Positions 1 through 7,776 of a DNA stretch of 64,000 bases are shown here, one piece after another. How positions within the stretch are numbered: position 1 is the stretch's first letter; each line of letters starts with the position of its first letter. A model generated the notes under the pieces. The model did not search any database and was not told the DNA's origin. It saw only the letters and a program-made list of their open reading frames with translations. This stretch comes from Kordia sp. TARA_039_SRF. GTDB taxonomy: Bacteria > Bacteroidota > Bacteroidia > Flavobacteriales > Flavobacteriaceae. The position numbers and the translations under genes are program-made. The stretch is from positions 310,001-374,000 of the forward strand of contig SMNH02000001.1 in assembly GCA_006383075.2 (NCBI GenBank). The letters are read 5' to 3'.

Positions 1-1
1 T

Positions 2-442
2 ATTGCCGTAGCACTTTTCGTGTTTTTGAGTTACGGACTCTACAAAGGCATCGAAATGGAAGATGATTATCCTTCTCTAAAAGGTTTTGATTTTAAAAAG
101 AGTATCAAAGAAAAGCTAGCTACGGGCGATTTTGTTTCAGGCGCAGGAGATGTGTCAGGTGATGGAATTAGCGGTATTATCTTTTCAATTGTGCTGTGGA
201 TTGTCTTTTCAATTGTCCTCACCTTTCTTTTGATTGTACTACAAACCGTCGTTTGGTTTTCCATTTTGCTAATGCTCGCCATGCTATATTGGGTATTTTT
301 TAGAGCGATGCGCTTGGTGTTTTCCAAAGGCACAGAAACAATTCGTAATTTGCAAAAGTCTATCATATATGCGTTTGGGTACACCATTTTCTATGTCGGA
401 TGGTTGTTTGGAATTGTATATTTGACGACACTTTTTAAATAA
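2..442 (+). CDS. Membrane protein, 5' end outside the window
   Basis: The frame is open to the left edge, so the gene very probably begins upstream; the GTG at 20 is unlikely to be its start. The visible part has a hydrophobic stretch at the edge, a soluble segment of about 45 residues rich in Asp, Gly and Lys, then a long hydrophobic region (about residues 50-95, two membrane segments) and a last one at the C-terminus. I do not recognise the family. The stop lies 8 bases before the next gene, so the two may be co-transcribed. Function unknown. Confidence 0.6.
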   Translation: MAVALFVFLSYGLYKGIEMEDDYPSLKGFDFKKSIKEKLATGDFVSGAGDVSGDGISGIIFSIVLWIVFSIVLTFLLIVLQTVVWFSILLMLAMLYWVFFRAMRLVFSKGTETIRNLQKSIIYAFGYTIFYVGWLFGIVYLTTLFK

Positions 443-450
443 ATTATCAC

Positions 451-873
451 ATGCAACCACGCGTAACTATCATCGGCTTAGGTGTGAAAAATCTAAAAGC
501 TGCTACTACATTTTACCAAGAAAAATTTGGCTGGAAGCTAACTGCTGCAAGCAACGAACATATTTCTTTTTTTCAACTGAATGGAATTTTATTGTCGCTC
601 TATCCAAGAGAAAAACTCGCAGAAGATGCTACTGTACATCATGAAGGAACTGGATTTAAAGGTTTTACACTCGCCTACAACACACGCACAAAAGAGGAAG
701 TTGATGAAATTTTTGCCGATTTAACTAGCAAAAATGTAAAAATCATCAAACAACCTGAACAGGTATTTTGGGGTGGCTATAGCGGTTATGTTGCCGATTT
801 GGACGATAATTTATGGGAAATCGCTTATAATCCTTTTATGGAATTGGACGAAGAGGGAAATGTGATAAAATAA
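451..873 (+). CDS. VOC-fold (glyoxalase/bleomycin-resistance-like) protein
   Basis: A 140-residue protein with the vicinal-oxygen-chelate pattern: an N-terminal strand with a GLGVKNL turn, then an ATTFYQEKFGWKL helix, and a C-terminal GYSGYVADLDDNLWEIAYNP segment typical of the second beta-alpha-beta-beta-beta module. One subunit carries two modules, the usual length for stand-alone members. Members include glyoxalases, dioxygenases and antibiotic-binding proteins, and the sequence does not decide among them. It follows the truncated membrane protein closely. Its stop abuts the stop of the convergent peptidase gene. Confidence 0.85.
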   Translation: MQPRVTIIGLGVKNLKAATTFYQEKFGWKLTAASNEHISFFQLNGILLSLYPREKLAEDATVHHEGTGFKGFTLAYNTRTKEEVDEIFADLTSKNVKIIKQPEQVFWGGYSGYVADLDDNLWEIAYNPFMELDEEGNVIK

Positions 874-1557
874 TTATAGCTGCAACAACAAATTCGGATC
901 TGGGCAATTTTTTTGATAAAAGGTAACATCTTTTTGCGAAGCCACACCTGGATAATCACCCGAATAATCTTGTATGTCTTTGATGATTTGAAAGTGTAAA
1001 TGCGGTGCGTAATCTCCGTTAACACTCGCATCGCCTAAAGTAGCAATCTGTTCGCCTTTTTGTATAATTTGACCAACGTGAATAGTTTCGATAGAAGCCA
1101 AACTTAAATGACCGTACAAGGTGTAAAATTCAACCGCATTGAGTACGTGTTTTAAAATAATCGTCGGACCGTAATCGCCAAAATTGGTGTTGTTTTGAAA
1201 ACTATGTACTTCGCCTGCTAACGGAGCGTAAATTGGCGTTTCTGCTTCAATCCACAAATCCAAGCCTAAATGAATAGTACGTTCGGTTTCTAGATTTTGC
1301 TGATTAAAATACGCACTTCGATTGTAAATTCCACGCTTTTCCAAATAACCGCCATATGCTACTTTTCCATTATTTATCGCAATGTGGCGATTAATATATT
1401 CGCCTAATTTAGAAGCAGAAGAAACATCTACTTTTTGTAACTCTTCGTTCGTCACCGATAAATCCAATGGCACATACGCAGACTTCGGAATGTTTCTATC
1501 TAACACATACAAAGATTCGTTTCCCAAATCTGTTAACAATTGCTGAAAAGAGGTCAT
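874..1557 (-). CDS. M23-family metallopeptidase (peptidoglycan hydrolase-like)
   Basis: A 227-residue protein with a C-terminal LytM/M23 domain. The metal and catalytic signature is visible: HLGLDLW (H-x3-D) and then APHLHFQI (H-x-H), separated by the usual glycine-rich strands with LYGHLS. Such enzymes cut peptide cross-links in peptidoglycan. No clear signal peptide is seen, so a cytosolic or non-classical location is possible. I start at the ATG at 1557; a TTG seven codons upstream is in frame but is the weaker choice. The upstream intergenic region carries the inverted repeat at 1619-1693. Confidence 0.82.
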   Translation of the reverse strand: MTSFQQLLTDLGNESLYVLDRNIPKSAYVPLDLSVTNEELQKVDVSSASKLGEYINRHIAINNGKVAYGGYLEKRGIYNRSAYFNQQNLETERTIHLGLDLWIEAETPIYAPLAGEVHSFQNNTNFGDYGPTIILKHVLNAVEFYTLYGHLSLASIETIHVGQIIQKGEQIATLGDASVNGDYAPHLHFQIIKDIQDYSGDYPGVASQKDVTFYQKNCPDPNLLLQL

Positions 1558-1618
1558 TTTTAGTAGATTTTGTTTCAAAAATACAGCATTTAACCCAAAT
1601 TCGATATAAGAAATTACT

Positions 1619-1693
1619 TGTCACTTCGAGCGCAGTCGAGAACACTTAGAAAAATAAAATTTCGATTGAATCTCGACTGCGCTCGATTTGACA
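1619..1693. repeat. REPIN-like inverted repeat doublet, copy 1
   Basis: Two arms of 23 bases, each with the core TCGAGCGCAGTCGAGA or its complement, face each other around a 29-base spacer, and both ends are TGTCA/TGACA. Near-identical doublets occur at 41547-41622 (opposite orientation) and 61373-61447 (same orientation). It lies between the M23 peptidase and ppk1 and encodes nothing. Confidence 0.85.
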
Positions 1694-1804
1694 TTTAGTG
1701 TAAACAACTCGTAGTCTACTATATATTAAAATTAATATGTCGAACTTATGGCATTTCCACCCAAAAAAGAAAGTCCAAATTCTTGACTCTTGATTCAAAA
1801 AAAA

Positions 1805-3823
1805 CTACCAATTCATCTCAGCCATTTGCGCTCTTGCCTTTTCTTGTGAATGGATGCTCTTTTTATCCGTAGGAACGTATTTGTTTTTTTGTTTGGCATC
1901 AATAATTCTCGCCTTTACGGAATCGTTTAACTGCCATCCAACAAATGTTCGCAGTTGTTCGTGCATTTCTTTGTCTAAAATTGGCGTAATCACTTCAATA
2001 CGATGATCCAAATTTCGTGTCATCCAATCGGCAGAACCTATATACATCTTTTCGTTGCCGCCATTGGCAAAAATATACACACGCGCATGCTCTAAAAACT
2101 GTCCCAACACACTTTTAATACGAATATGCTCGCTTTGTCCTTCAATACCTGGCACCAAACAGCAAATTCCGCGAATCACTAAGTCAATTTGTACGCCTGC
2201 ATTGTTGGCTTCGTACAGCGCCTCAATCATTCGTTTGTCTTGTAGGCTGTTCATTTTTAGCATAATATATGCTTCCTTTCCTGCTTTGGCATTTTTTATT
2301 TCCTCGTCTACCAATTCTAAAAAAGTACTTCGTGTGGTAAATGGAGAAATCAGTAGTTTTTTTGTTTTTGGGATGATAATTTCGCGCTCTAATACTTGAA
2401 ATACTTGCACCAATTCAGACGTAATTTTCTCTCGCTTGGTCATCAAGCAGAAATCTGTATAAACGGTAGCTGTTTTTTCGTTGAAATTTCCTGTGCCAAT
2501 ATAGCCGTAATGCACCGACTGATTGTTCTCTACACGCTCAATACAAAGCACTTTGGAATGCACTTTAATCCCTGGATAACTATAGATTACCTTTGCGCCG
2601 TTTTCCTCTAAAATTTTTCCCCATTTGATGTTGTTCTGCTCGTCAAAACGTGCTTTGGTTTCCATAAAAACCGTGACTTCTTTTCCCTTTTTCGTTGCCT
2701 CAATCAACGCATTGGTGACGCGTGATTCTTTCGCAATTCGGTACAACGTAATTTTAATCTTAGTCACCTTATCATCTGCAGCAGCTTCTTCCAGCAATTC
2801 CGATACATGGTCGTAGGATTCGTATGGAAAATAGAGCAATCTATCTTTGTCGGTAATGGCAGCAAACATGCTATCATACGCACTTAACGCTTTGTTTCGT
2901 GCTGGTACTATTTCGGGCAATGACAAGTCTTTTCCTGTAGGATTTGGAAAGCCGAAAAAGTCTTTAAAATTATGATACATTCCGCCCAAAACGACATCTG
3001 TATCGTTGACGTTCAATTCGTCTTTTAATTCATCTAATAAATCGTCGGAAGCAGCTTGGTCAATCAACATGCGCGTTACTTGTCCTGTGATTCGATTGCT
3101 GAGTGAGTTTTTAATTTTTTCCAGTAAATTGCCTGAATATTCGTTTTCAATATACAATTCGGCATCACGGGAAACTTTTAACGAATGAAAAGTTGTTTCA
3201 GGATATATTTCCGTAAAATGATGCTTTAAAATATCATCCACAAACGTGATGTAATGCAAATCATTTTCTGAAGGAAACACCACAAATCGTCCCGCAGCTA
3301 CAGGCACTTTAAACACTACTAATTCTCCATTGTAGAGCGCTGCCAAATAGGATTTTTCATTCTCAATAAAAAGCTCTTCGCGATTTTCTGTATTGATTTG
3401 AAGTGCCAATTTTGACGCCAAATTTTCCTCAAAATATGTCTTTGCGAATTGTTTTTGACTTTCTGAAAACTGTGTGTAATTAATAAGCAAAACACCTTCT
3501 TTTTCCAATTCGGGAATGATGTCTTCTCTAAAAATACGCCCAAATTCCTCTTGTTGTGAATGGACTTCTTTTTTTATTTTTCGAAGTAATTTGTTAGGCT
3601 TTGTGATTAATTTTTTACGCAGATTTTTCTCCAACGTTTTGATTTGACGAATGGCAGACACGCGCACTTTAAAGAATTCGTCCAAATTGGAAGAAAAAAT
3701 CGCCAAAAACTTGATGCGTTCGTACAGAGGATTTCGTTTGTCGGCAGCTTCTTGCAACACGCGATGATTGAAACGCAACCACGATAAATCTCTGTTGTAA
3801 AATTTGGTTGAAGTCAAAGACAT
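1805..3823 (-). CDS. ppk1: Polyphosphate kinase 1
   Basis: 672 residues, the usual PPK1 length. PPK1 reversibly makes inorganic polyphosphate from ATP. The N-terminal domain begins with the family signature YNRDLSWLRFNHRVLQEA and continues with SNLDEFFKVRVS. The catalytic phospholipase-D-like domains follow: GIKVHSKVLCIE carries the histidine that is phosphorylated, followed by GTGNFNEKTA, and a second half contains EHARVYIFANGG and GSADWMTRNLDHRIEV. It is a single gene, divergent from hemN. No partner exopolyphosphatase gene is adjacent. Identity is secure from the motifs. Confidence 0.97.
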   Translation of the reverse strand: MSLTSTKFYNRDLSWLRFNHRVLQEAADKRNPLYERIKFLAIFSSNLDEFFKVRVSAIRQIKTLEKNLRKKLITKPNKLLRKIKKEVHSQQEEFGRIFREDIIPELEKEGVLLINYTQFSESQKQFAKTYFEENLASKLALQINTENREELFIENEKSYLAALYNGELVVFKVPVAAGRFVVFPSENDLHYITFVDDILKHHFTEIYPETTFHSLKVSRDAELYIENEYSGNLLEKIKNSLSNRITGQVTRMLIDQAASDDLLDELKDELNVNDTDVVLGGMYHNFKDFFGFPNPTGKDLSLPEIVPARNKALSAYDSMFAAITDKDRLLYFPYESYDHVSELLEEAAADDKVTKIKITLYRIAKESRVTNALIEATKKGKEVTVFMETKARFDEQNNIKWGKILEENGAKVIYSYPGIKVHSKVLCIERVENNQSVHYGYIGTGNFNEKTATVYTDFCLMTKREKITSELVQVFQVLEREIIIPKTKKLLISPFTTRSTFLELVDEEIKNAKAGKEAYIMLKMNSLQDKRMIEALYEANNAGVQIDLVIRGICCLVPGIEGQSEHIRIKSVLGQFLEHARVYIFANGGNEKMYIGSADWMTRNLDHRIEVITPILDKEMHEQLRTFVGWQLNDSVKARIIDAKQKNKYVPTDKKSIHSQEKARAQMAEMNW

Positions 3824-3969
3824 TCTAAGGTGTTTTGGTGTAATTTTTTGCGAAAATAGCTATTATTTTGCGCATTAAACATATTTTTAAAAAAGGCTTA
3901 ACAATATGGTAATAAACGATTTGAAAAATACTAAGAAATGGCTTTACAACCGCCTTAAAATCTTCAAAC

Positions 3970-3983
3970 ATGACATAAATCAT
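3970..3983. promoter_or_regulatory. Candidate FNR/CRP-family operator upstream of hemN
   Basis: ATGACATAAATCAT is an inverted repeat of form ATGAY-N4-RTCAT. Its centre (3976.5) is 36.5 bases upstream of the last base of the TAATTTTG box at 4006-4013, which puts it near -40.5, the position for class II activation. The same palindrome occurs at 7711, 17274 and 19764. Binding by the regulator at 19814 is inference. Confidence 0.7.
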
Positions 3984-4005
3984 ATATTGCCTGCTGCTAG
4001 ATACC

Positions 4006-4013
4006 TAATTTTG
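4006..4013 (+). promoter_or_regulatory. -7 promoter element of hemN (TAATTTTG)
   Basis: An exact match to the Bacteroidota TAnnTTTG box. Transcription would start near 4017, leaving a leader of about 16 bases before the ATG at 4033. Confidence 0.65.
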
Positions 4014-4032
4014 AACTATAAGAAATTTAGGT

Positions 4033-5394
4033 ATGTGCAATTTAGTAAATAAATACAATGTAGCGGGACCGCGCTACACTAGTTATCCTACAGTTCCGTA
4101 TTGGAATATGGAAACGTTTTCCGTGAATACATGGAAAGATTCCGTTCAAAAATCATTCAAGGAAAGTAACGCTACAGAAGGCATTAGTTTGTATATACAT
4201 TTGCCGTTCTGTGAAAGTTTGTGTACATTCTGTGGATGCAATAAGCGTATTACAAAACGTCATGAAGTAGAGAAACCATATATTAAAACCTTGCTGAAAG
4301 AATGGGCATTGTATTGTGAATTTTTTGAGGAGAAGCCAATCATTAAAGAAATTCATTTGGGCGGCGGAACACCAACGTTTTTTTCACCAGAAAATTTACA
4401 AACCTTGATGGAAGGTATTTTGTTTCATGCCAAGGTCGCTGATGAACATGAGTTTAGCTTTGAAGGACATCCAAATAATACCACCGAAGCACATTTACAA
4501 ACATTGTACAATCTCGGATTTAGACGCGTGTGTTTTGGTGTGCAAGATTATAATGAAACGGTGCAAAAAGCAATTCACAGAGTGCAACCGTTTGAAAATG
4601 TACAACGCGTTACCGAACTCGCAAGAGAAATTGGCTATACCTCTGTGGGACATGATATTATCTTCGGATTGCCGTTTCAAACTACAGCACATGTGGAAGA
4701 AACCATCGCAAAAACAACCCTTTTAAAACCAGATAGAATTGCATTTTATAGTTACGCACACGTTCCTTGGATTAAAGGAAATGGACAACGCGGTTATAAA
4801 AATGAAGATTTGCCAACGGCAGCGGAAAAAACAGCGCAGTACAATTTGGGTAAAAAATTATTGCAAGAAGCCGATTATACGGATATCGGAATGGATCATT
4901 TTGCGTTGCCAACTGATGCTTTGTACACATCCATGATTGAAGATCGTTTGCATCGAAATTTTATGGGCTATACAGCGCAAAAAACGCAACTAATGATTGG
5001 TTTGGGCGTATCTTCTATTGGCGATAGTTGGTATGGATTTGCTCAAAATGTAAAGAATTTGGAAACTTATCATCATTTGGTCAACGAAGGCATGCTTCCG
5101 TTGGGAAAAGGACATATTTTAAATGAAGAAGATTTGTTAATTCGCAAGCATATTTTAAACTTAATGTGTACTTTTAAAACTTCATGGACGGCAGAAACGA
5201 CACAGATACCTGAATTGGCAAACATCACTGAAAAATTAACCGAATTTGAACGCGACGAACTAATTCAGATACAACATAATACACTTAGCATCACCAAAAA
5301 AGGAAAACCATTTGTGCGCAATATTTGCATGGCGTTTGATGTGTTATTACAACGAAAAAAGCCAGAAACACAATTGTTTTCTATGACTATTTAA
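4033..5394 (+). CDS. hemN: Oxygen-independent coproporphyrinogen III oxidase
   Basis: 453 residues, standard for HemN. This radical-SAM enzyme decarboxylates coproporphyrinogen III to protoporphyrinogen IX without oxygen. The N-terminus carries KYNVAGPRYTSYPTVPYW, which is characteristic of true HemN rather than HemW. The cluster motif follows in IHLPFCESLCTFCGCN (C-x3-C-x2-C plus the extra Cys), then HLGGGTPTF. The C-terminal HemN domain has MGYTAQ and LLIRKHILNLMC. It heads an operon with the stress-protein gene 18 bases downstream. The palindrome at 3970 argues for low-oxygen induction, fitting the oxygen-independent route. Confidence 0.96.
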   Translation: MCNLVNKYNVAGPRYTSYPTVPYWNMETFSVNTWKDSVQKSFKESNATEGISLYIHLPFCESLCTFCGCNKRITKRHEVEKPYIKTLLKEWALYCEFFEEKPIIKEIHLGGGTPTFFSPENLQTLMEGILFHAKVADEHEFSFEGHPNNTTEAHLQTLYNLGFRRVCFGVQDYNETVQKAIHRVQPFENVQRVTELAREIGYTSVGHDIIFGLPFQTTAHVEETIAKTTLLKPDRIAFYSYAHVPWIKGNGQRGYKNEDLPTAAEKTAQYNLGKKLLQEADYTDIGMDHFALPTDALYTSMIEDRLHRNFMGYTAQKTQLMIGLGVSSIGDSWYGFAQNVKNLETYHHLVNEGMLPLGKGHILNEEDLLIRKHILNLMCTFKTSWTAETTQIPELANITEKLTEFERDELIQIQHNTLSITKKGKPFVRNICMAFDVLLQRKKPETQLFSMTI

Positions 5395-5412
5395 CTTTAA
5401 ACTTCTAAAATT

Positions 5413-6249
5413 ATGATACAAAAAATTATTGTCCCAATAGATTTTTCAAAACATTCTGAATATGCATTGGAAGCAGCAGCTACCATAGCACAAAAACACA
5501 ATGCAGAAATTTTAGCATTGCACATGTTGGAATTGTCCAACGCGCTTATTTCCGAAACTGACAATTCCAAACAAGCGGAAGCAGTTTTCTACTTGAAATT
5601 GGCAGAGCAAAAGTTTATGGATTTCTTGGACAAACCTTTTCTAAAAGAGGTAAAAGTAACACCGATTGTAAAGCATTTTAAAGTCTTTAAAGAAGTAAAC
5701 GACGTAGCGCAAGAACACAATGCCGATTTGATTGTAATGGGCTCACATGGAACGAGCGGATTTAAAGAATTATTTGTCGGATCAAATACAGAAAAAGTAG
5801 TGCGTTATGCCGAAATTCCTGTGCTGGTGATTAAACATCATCCTATTTTGACCGATTTTGAAAAGGTAGTTTTTGCGTGTGATTTCTCGCGAGAAGCTAT
5901 CAAACCATACATCAACGCATCGCATTTATTTAAGTCGCTTGGCGCGAAATTACACTTAGTGTATGTCAATTTACCAGGAACAGGATTTAGCAGTTCTACC
6001 GAAATGGAAACCAAAGTAAGTGACTTTTTAAAGACGGCTGACGGAAATTTGGACAATCTGGAAAATGTGCATTACGTCAACGATTATTCCATTGAGCAAG
6101 GTGTCTTAAACTTTGCTAACAACAAAGGCGCTGACTTAATTGCTGTAGCGACACACGGTCGTAAAGGGTTGGCACATTTCTTTGAAGGAAGCATTTCGGA
6201 AGATATTGCCAATCACTCAGCATTGCCCGTGATGACATTTAAAATATAG
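5413..6249 (+). CDS. Tandem-domain universal stress protein (UspA family)
   Basis: 278 residues with two Usp domains in tandem. Both keep the ATP-binding G-x2-G-x9-G-S/T pattern: MGSHGTSGFKELFVGS near residue 112 and THGRKGLAHFFEGSIS near residue 248. Each starts with the usual strand (KIIVPIDFSKHSEYALEAA; KVVFACDFSREAIKP). Such proteins bind ATP and help survival under starvation or oxygen limitation; the exact role is unknown. It sits 18 bases after hemN, so it should share the FNR-type control of that promoter. A strong hairpin terminator follows. Confidence 0.92.
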   Translation: MIQKIIVPIDFSKHSEYALEAAATIAQKHNAEILALHMLELSNALISETDNSKQAEAVFYLKLAEQKFMDFLDKPFLKEVKVTPIVKHFKVFKEVNDVAQEHNADLIVMGSHGTSGFKELFVGSNTEKVVRYAEIPVLVIKHHPILTDFEKVVFACDFSREAIKPYINASHLFKSLGAKLHLVYVNLPGTGFSSSTEMETKVSDFLKTADGNLDNLENVHYVNDYSIEQGVLNFANNKGADLIAVATHGRKGLAHFFEGSISEDIANHSALPVMTFKI

Positions 6250-6281
6250 GCGATTTTTGAAGAAAATTGTGTAGTAATCGT

Positions 6282-6316
6282 AAAGCAGGAAATTTTTAGG
6301 GTTTCCTGCTTTTTTT
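6282..6316. terminator. Bidirectional Rho-independent terminator
   Basis: An 11-bp stem (AAAGCAGGAAA with its complement) and a 9-base loop, followed by a T run on the + strand and preceded by A-rich sequence. It lies between two convergent usp genes and could serve both. Confidence 0.75.
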
Positions 6317-6366
6317 AGACTATAATTTCTCTTAATACGAATAATTTAACTTGGGAAAAGATTCTC

Positions 6367-7191
6367 CTAAGGATGCACCACCAACAACGGTCGCTTTAAG
6401 GTTTTGCTAATTGCTGTTGTAGACGAATGCTTGAATAAACGCTCAAAGACGGATTCTTTCTGTACAATCAATCCAATCATATCGATTTCGTGCATTTGCA
6501 CGTATGTAGCTTTTACATGATCTAACGGAACATTTTCAATAACGTGATAGGTGTAATTGATGTCTTTGCAATGTTTCATTAAAAACGATTCGTCGTAACG
6601 ATTACCCGAAAATCCTTTTTCATACACGCGGATAACATGCGCATGAATATTTCGATGTTTGGCAACCGCAAGAATTTTTTGAAAAGCGTCACTTTCAATA
6701 TCATCTTTCGCATCAAGCGGAACTAAAATGTTTTTTGGACGGTGAAATTGTACATCTTCAGGAATGACCAAAGTATTGCAATTGATTCTTCTAATGATGC
6801 TGAGTGTGTGACTTCCAAAGAGAATTTCGGCAGCATTAGATACACCGTTAAAACCTGCAACGAGCAAGTCAATATTTTTTTCTTCAATAACCTTGTGTGT
6901 TGCGTCAACAAAGCTATTGTAATCTAAAATAACTTCAAATGAATGGTGTTCGTACGCCGAACTTTCCAATTCATCTTGCAGCTTTTGCAAACGCTCTTTT
7001 TCCGCTTTTAATACACTTTCATACACATTAGCAGTAGCGGAAGACATTAAATCATCTAGTGTAAAGCTTCCCGATTTATGCACGTGCATCACATAAAAAC
7101 AACAGGCTTGGTCTTTCAAGAAATTTGTAGCGTATTGTATGGCATTACGCGAACATGTTGAGAAATCGGTTAACACTAAAATATTTTTCAT
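6367..7191 (-). CDS. Universal stress protein (UspA family), second half degenerate
   Basis: 274 residues, two Usp-like domains. The first keeps the start ILVLTDFSTCSRNAIQYA and a recognisable nucleotide loop, AGFNGVSNAAEILFGSHT. The second begins NILVPLDAKDDIESDAF, but its loop region (LIVQKESVFERLFKHSST) has lost the glycines, so this half probably does not bind ATP in the standard way. It follows the CBS gene by 44 bases on the same strand and is probably transcribed with it from the promoter near 7681, under the operator at 7711. Confidence 0.85.
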   Translation of the reverse strand: MKNILVLTDFSTCSRNAIQYATNFLKDQACCFYVMHVHKSGSFTLDDLMSSATANVYESVLKAEKERLQKLQDELESSAYEHHSFEVILDYNSFVDATHKVIEEKNIDLLVAGFNGVSNAAEILFGSHTLSIIRRINCNTLVIPEDVQFHRPKNILVPLDAKDDIESDAFQKILAVAKHRNIHAHVIRVYEKGFSGNRYDESFLMKHCKDINYTYHVIENVPLDHVKATYVQMHEIDMIGLIVQKESVFERLFKHSSTTAISKTLKRPLLVVHP

Positions 7192-7235
7192 CTGGTATAG
7201 CTTTATAATGAGTTCCGCTACTGCGTCAGTAATTT

Positions 7236-7655
7236 TTAAAATTGATCCAAAAGATAATTAATTAAATCGGTAGTTGTCAAAATTCCGACTAATTTTCCAT
7301 CGTCTACTACAGGCAACGCGTGAAATTCTTTTTGTGCTAAAATTTCAGCCGCTTCTTTAATAGTGGTATCCGAACGAACACTTACCAAATTTTTTGCCAT
7401 CACTTGCTCAATGGTAAACATGTTGTATACAATCGTTTCTACAGATTCTTCCTCTTCAAAAGCAGCATCGGCAAAACTGATACGAAGTAAATCGGTGTAA
7501 CTCAACATTCCTTTAATTTCATCGCCACTCACAACAGGAATGTGACGAATGTTATTTGCTTTAAATAAACGCTCTGCGGTTTCTAAATTGTCTGTATGAT
7601 TTAACGTAATGACATTAGCCGTCATAATTGTAGATACTGGAGTTCTTTTTTTCAT
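7236..7655 (-). CDS. CBS-domain pair protein
   Basis: 139 residues that are almost entirely two CBS motifs: STIMTANVITLNHTDNLETAERLF...RHIPVVSGDEIKGMLSYTDLL in the first half and VMAKNLVSVRSDTTIKEAAEIL...HALPVVDDGKLVGILTTTDLI in the second. CBS pairs bind adenine nucleotides or SAM and act as energy sensors. No catalytic domain is attached. It is divergent from a larger protein that also ends in a CBS pair (7777), and the two share one operator palindrome midway between them. The target it regulates is unknown. Confidence 0.9.
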   Translation of the reverse strand: MKKRTPVSTIMTANVITLNHTDNLETAERLFKANNIRHIPVVSGDEIKGMLSYTDLLRISFADAAFEEEESVETIVYNMFTIEQVMAKNLVSVRSDTTIKEAAEILAQKEFHALPVVDDGKLVGILTTTDLINYLLDQF

Positions 7656-7680
7656 CTTATGTGTGTTTTAAATTCTAGTA

Positions 7681-7688
7681 TAAAGGTA
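7681..7688 (-). promoter_or_regulatory. -7-like element for the CBS-usp operon
   Basis: Read on the minus strand this is TACCTTTA, 7 of 8 to TAnnTTTG. Its last base lies exactly 36.5 bases from the centre of the palindrome at 7711-7724. Confidence 0.5.
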
Positions 7689-7710
7689 ACCACAAAGTGA
7701 AAAAACGACT

Positions 7711-7724
7711 ATGATATTTATCAT
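7711..7724. promoter_or_regulatory. Candidate FNR/CRP-family operator shared by divergent operons
   Basis: ATGATATTTATCAT, a near-perfect palindrome midway between genes starting at 7655 (-) and 7777 (+). On both sides a TAnnTTT-like box lies at the same 36.5-base distance, so one regulator dimer could activate both operons. Confidence 0.7.
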
Positions 7725-7746
7725 GTTACAAGCTAAAATATAATGG

Positions 7747-7754
7747 TATTTTTA
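7747..7754 (+). promoter_or_regulatory. -7-like element for the GCS2-CBS operon
   Basis: TATTTTTA, 7 of 8 to TAnnTTTG, 36.5 bases from the operator centre. Predicted leader about 19 bases. Confidence 0.5.
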
Positions 7755-7776
7755 AGCTATCAACACCTTATAAATT

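Noticed and set aside
1619-1693. CRISPR-like repeat
   Set aside because: There is only a two-arm inverted structure, no regular direct repeats with spacers.
4033-5394. HemN as a radical-SAM RiPP maturase
   Set aside because: It has the complete HemN N-terminus and is 40 kb from the array; no SPASM-type cysteines.
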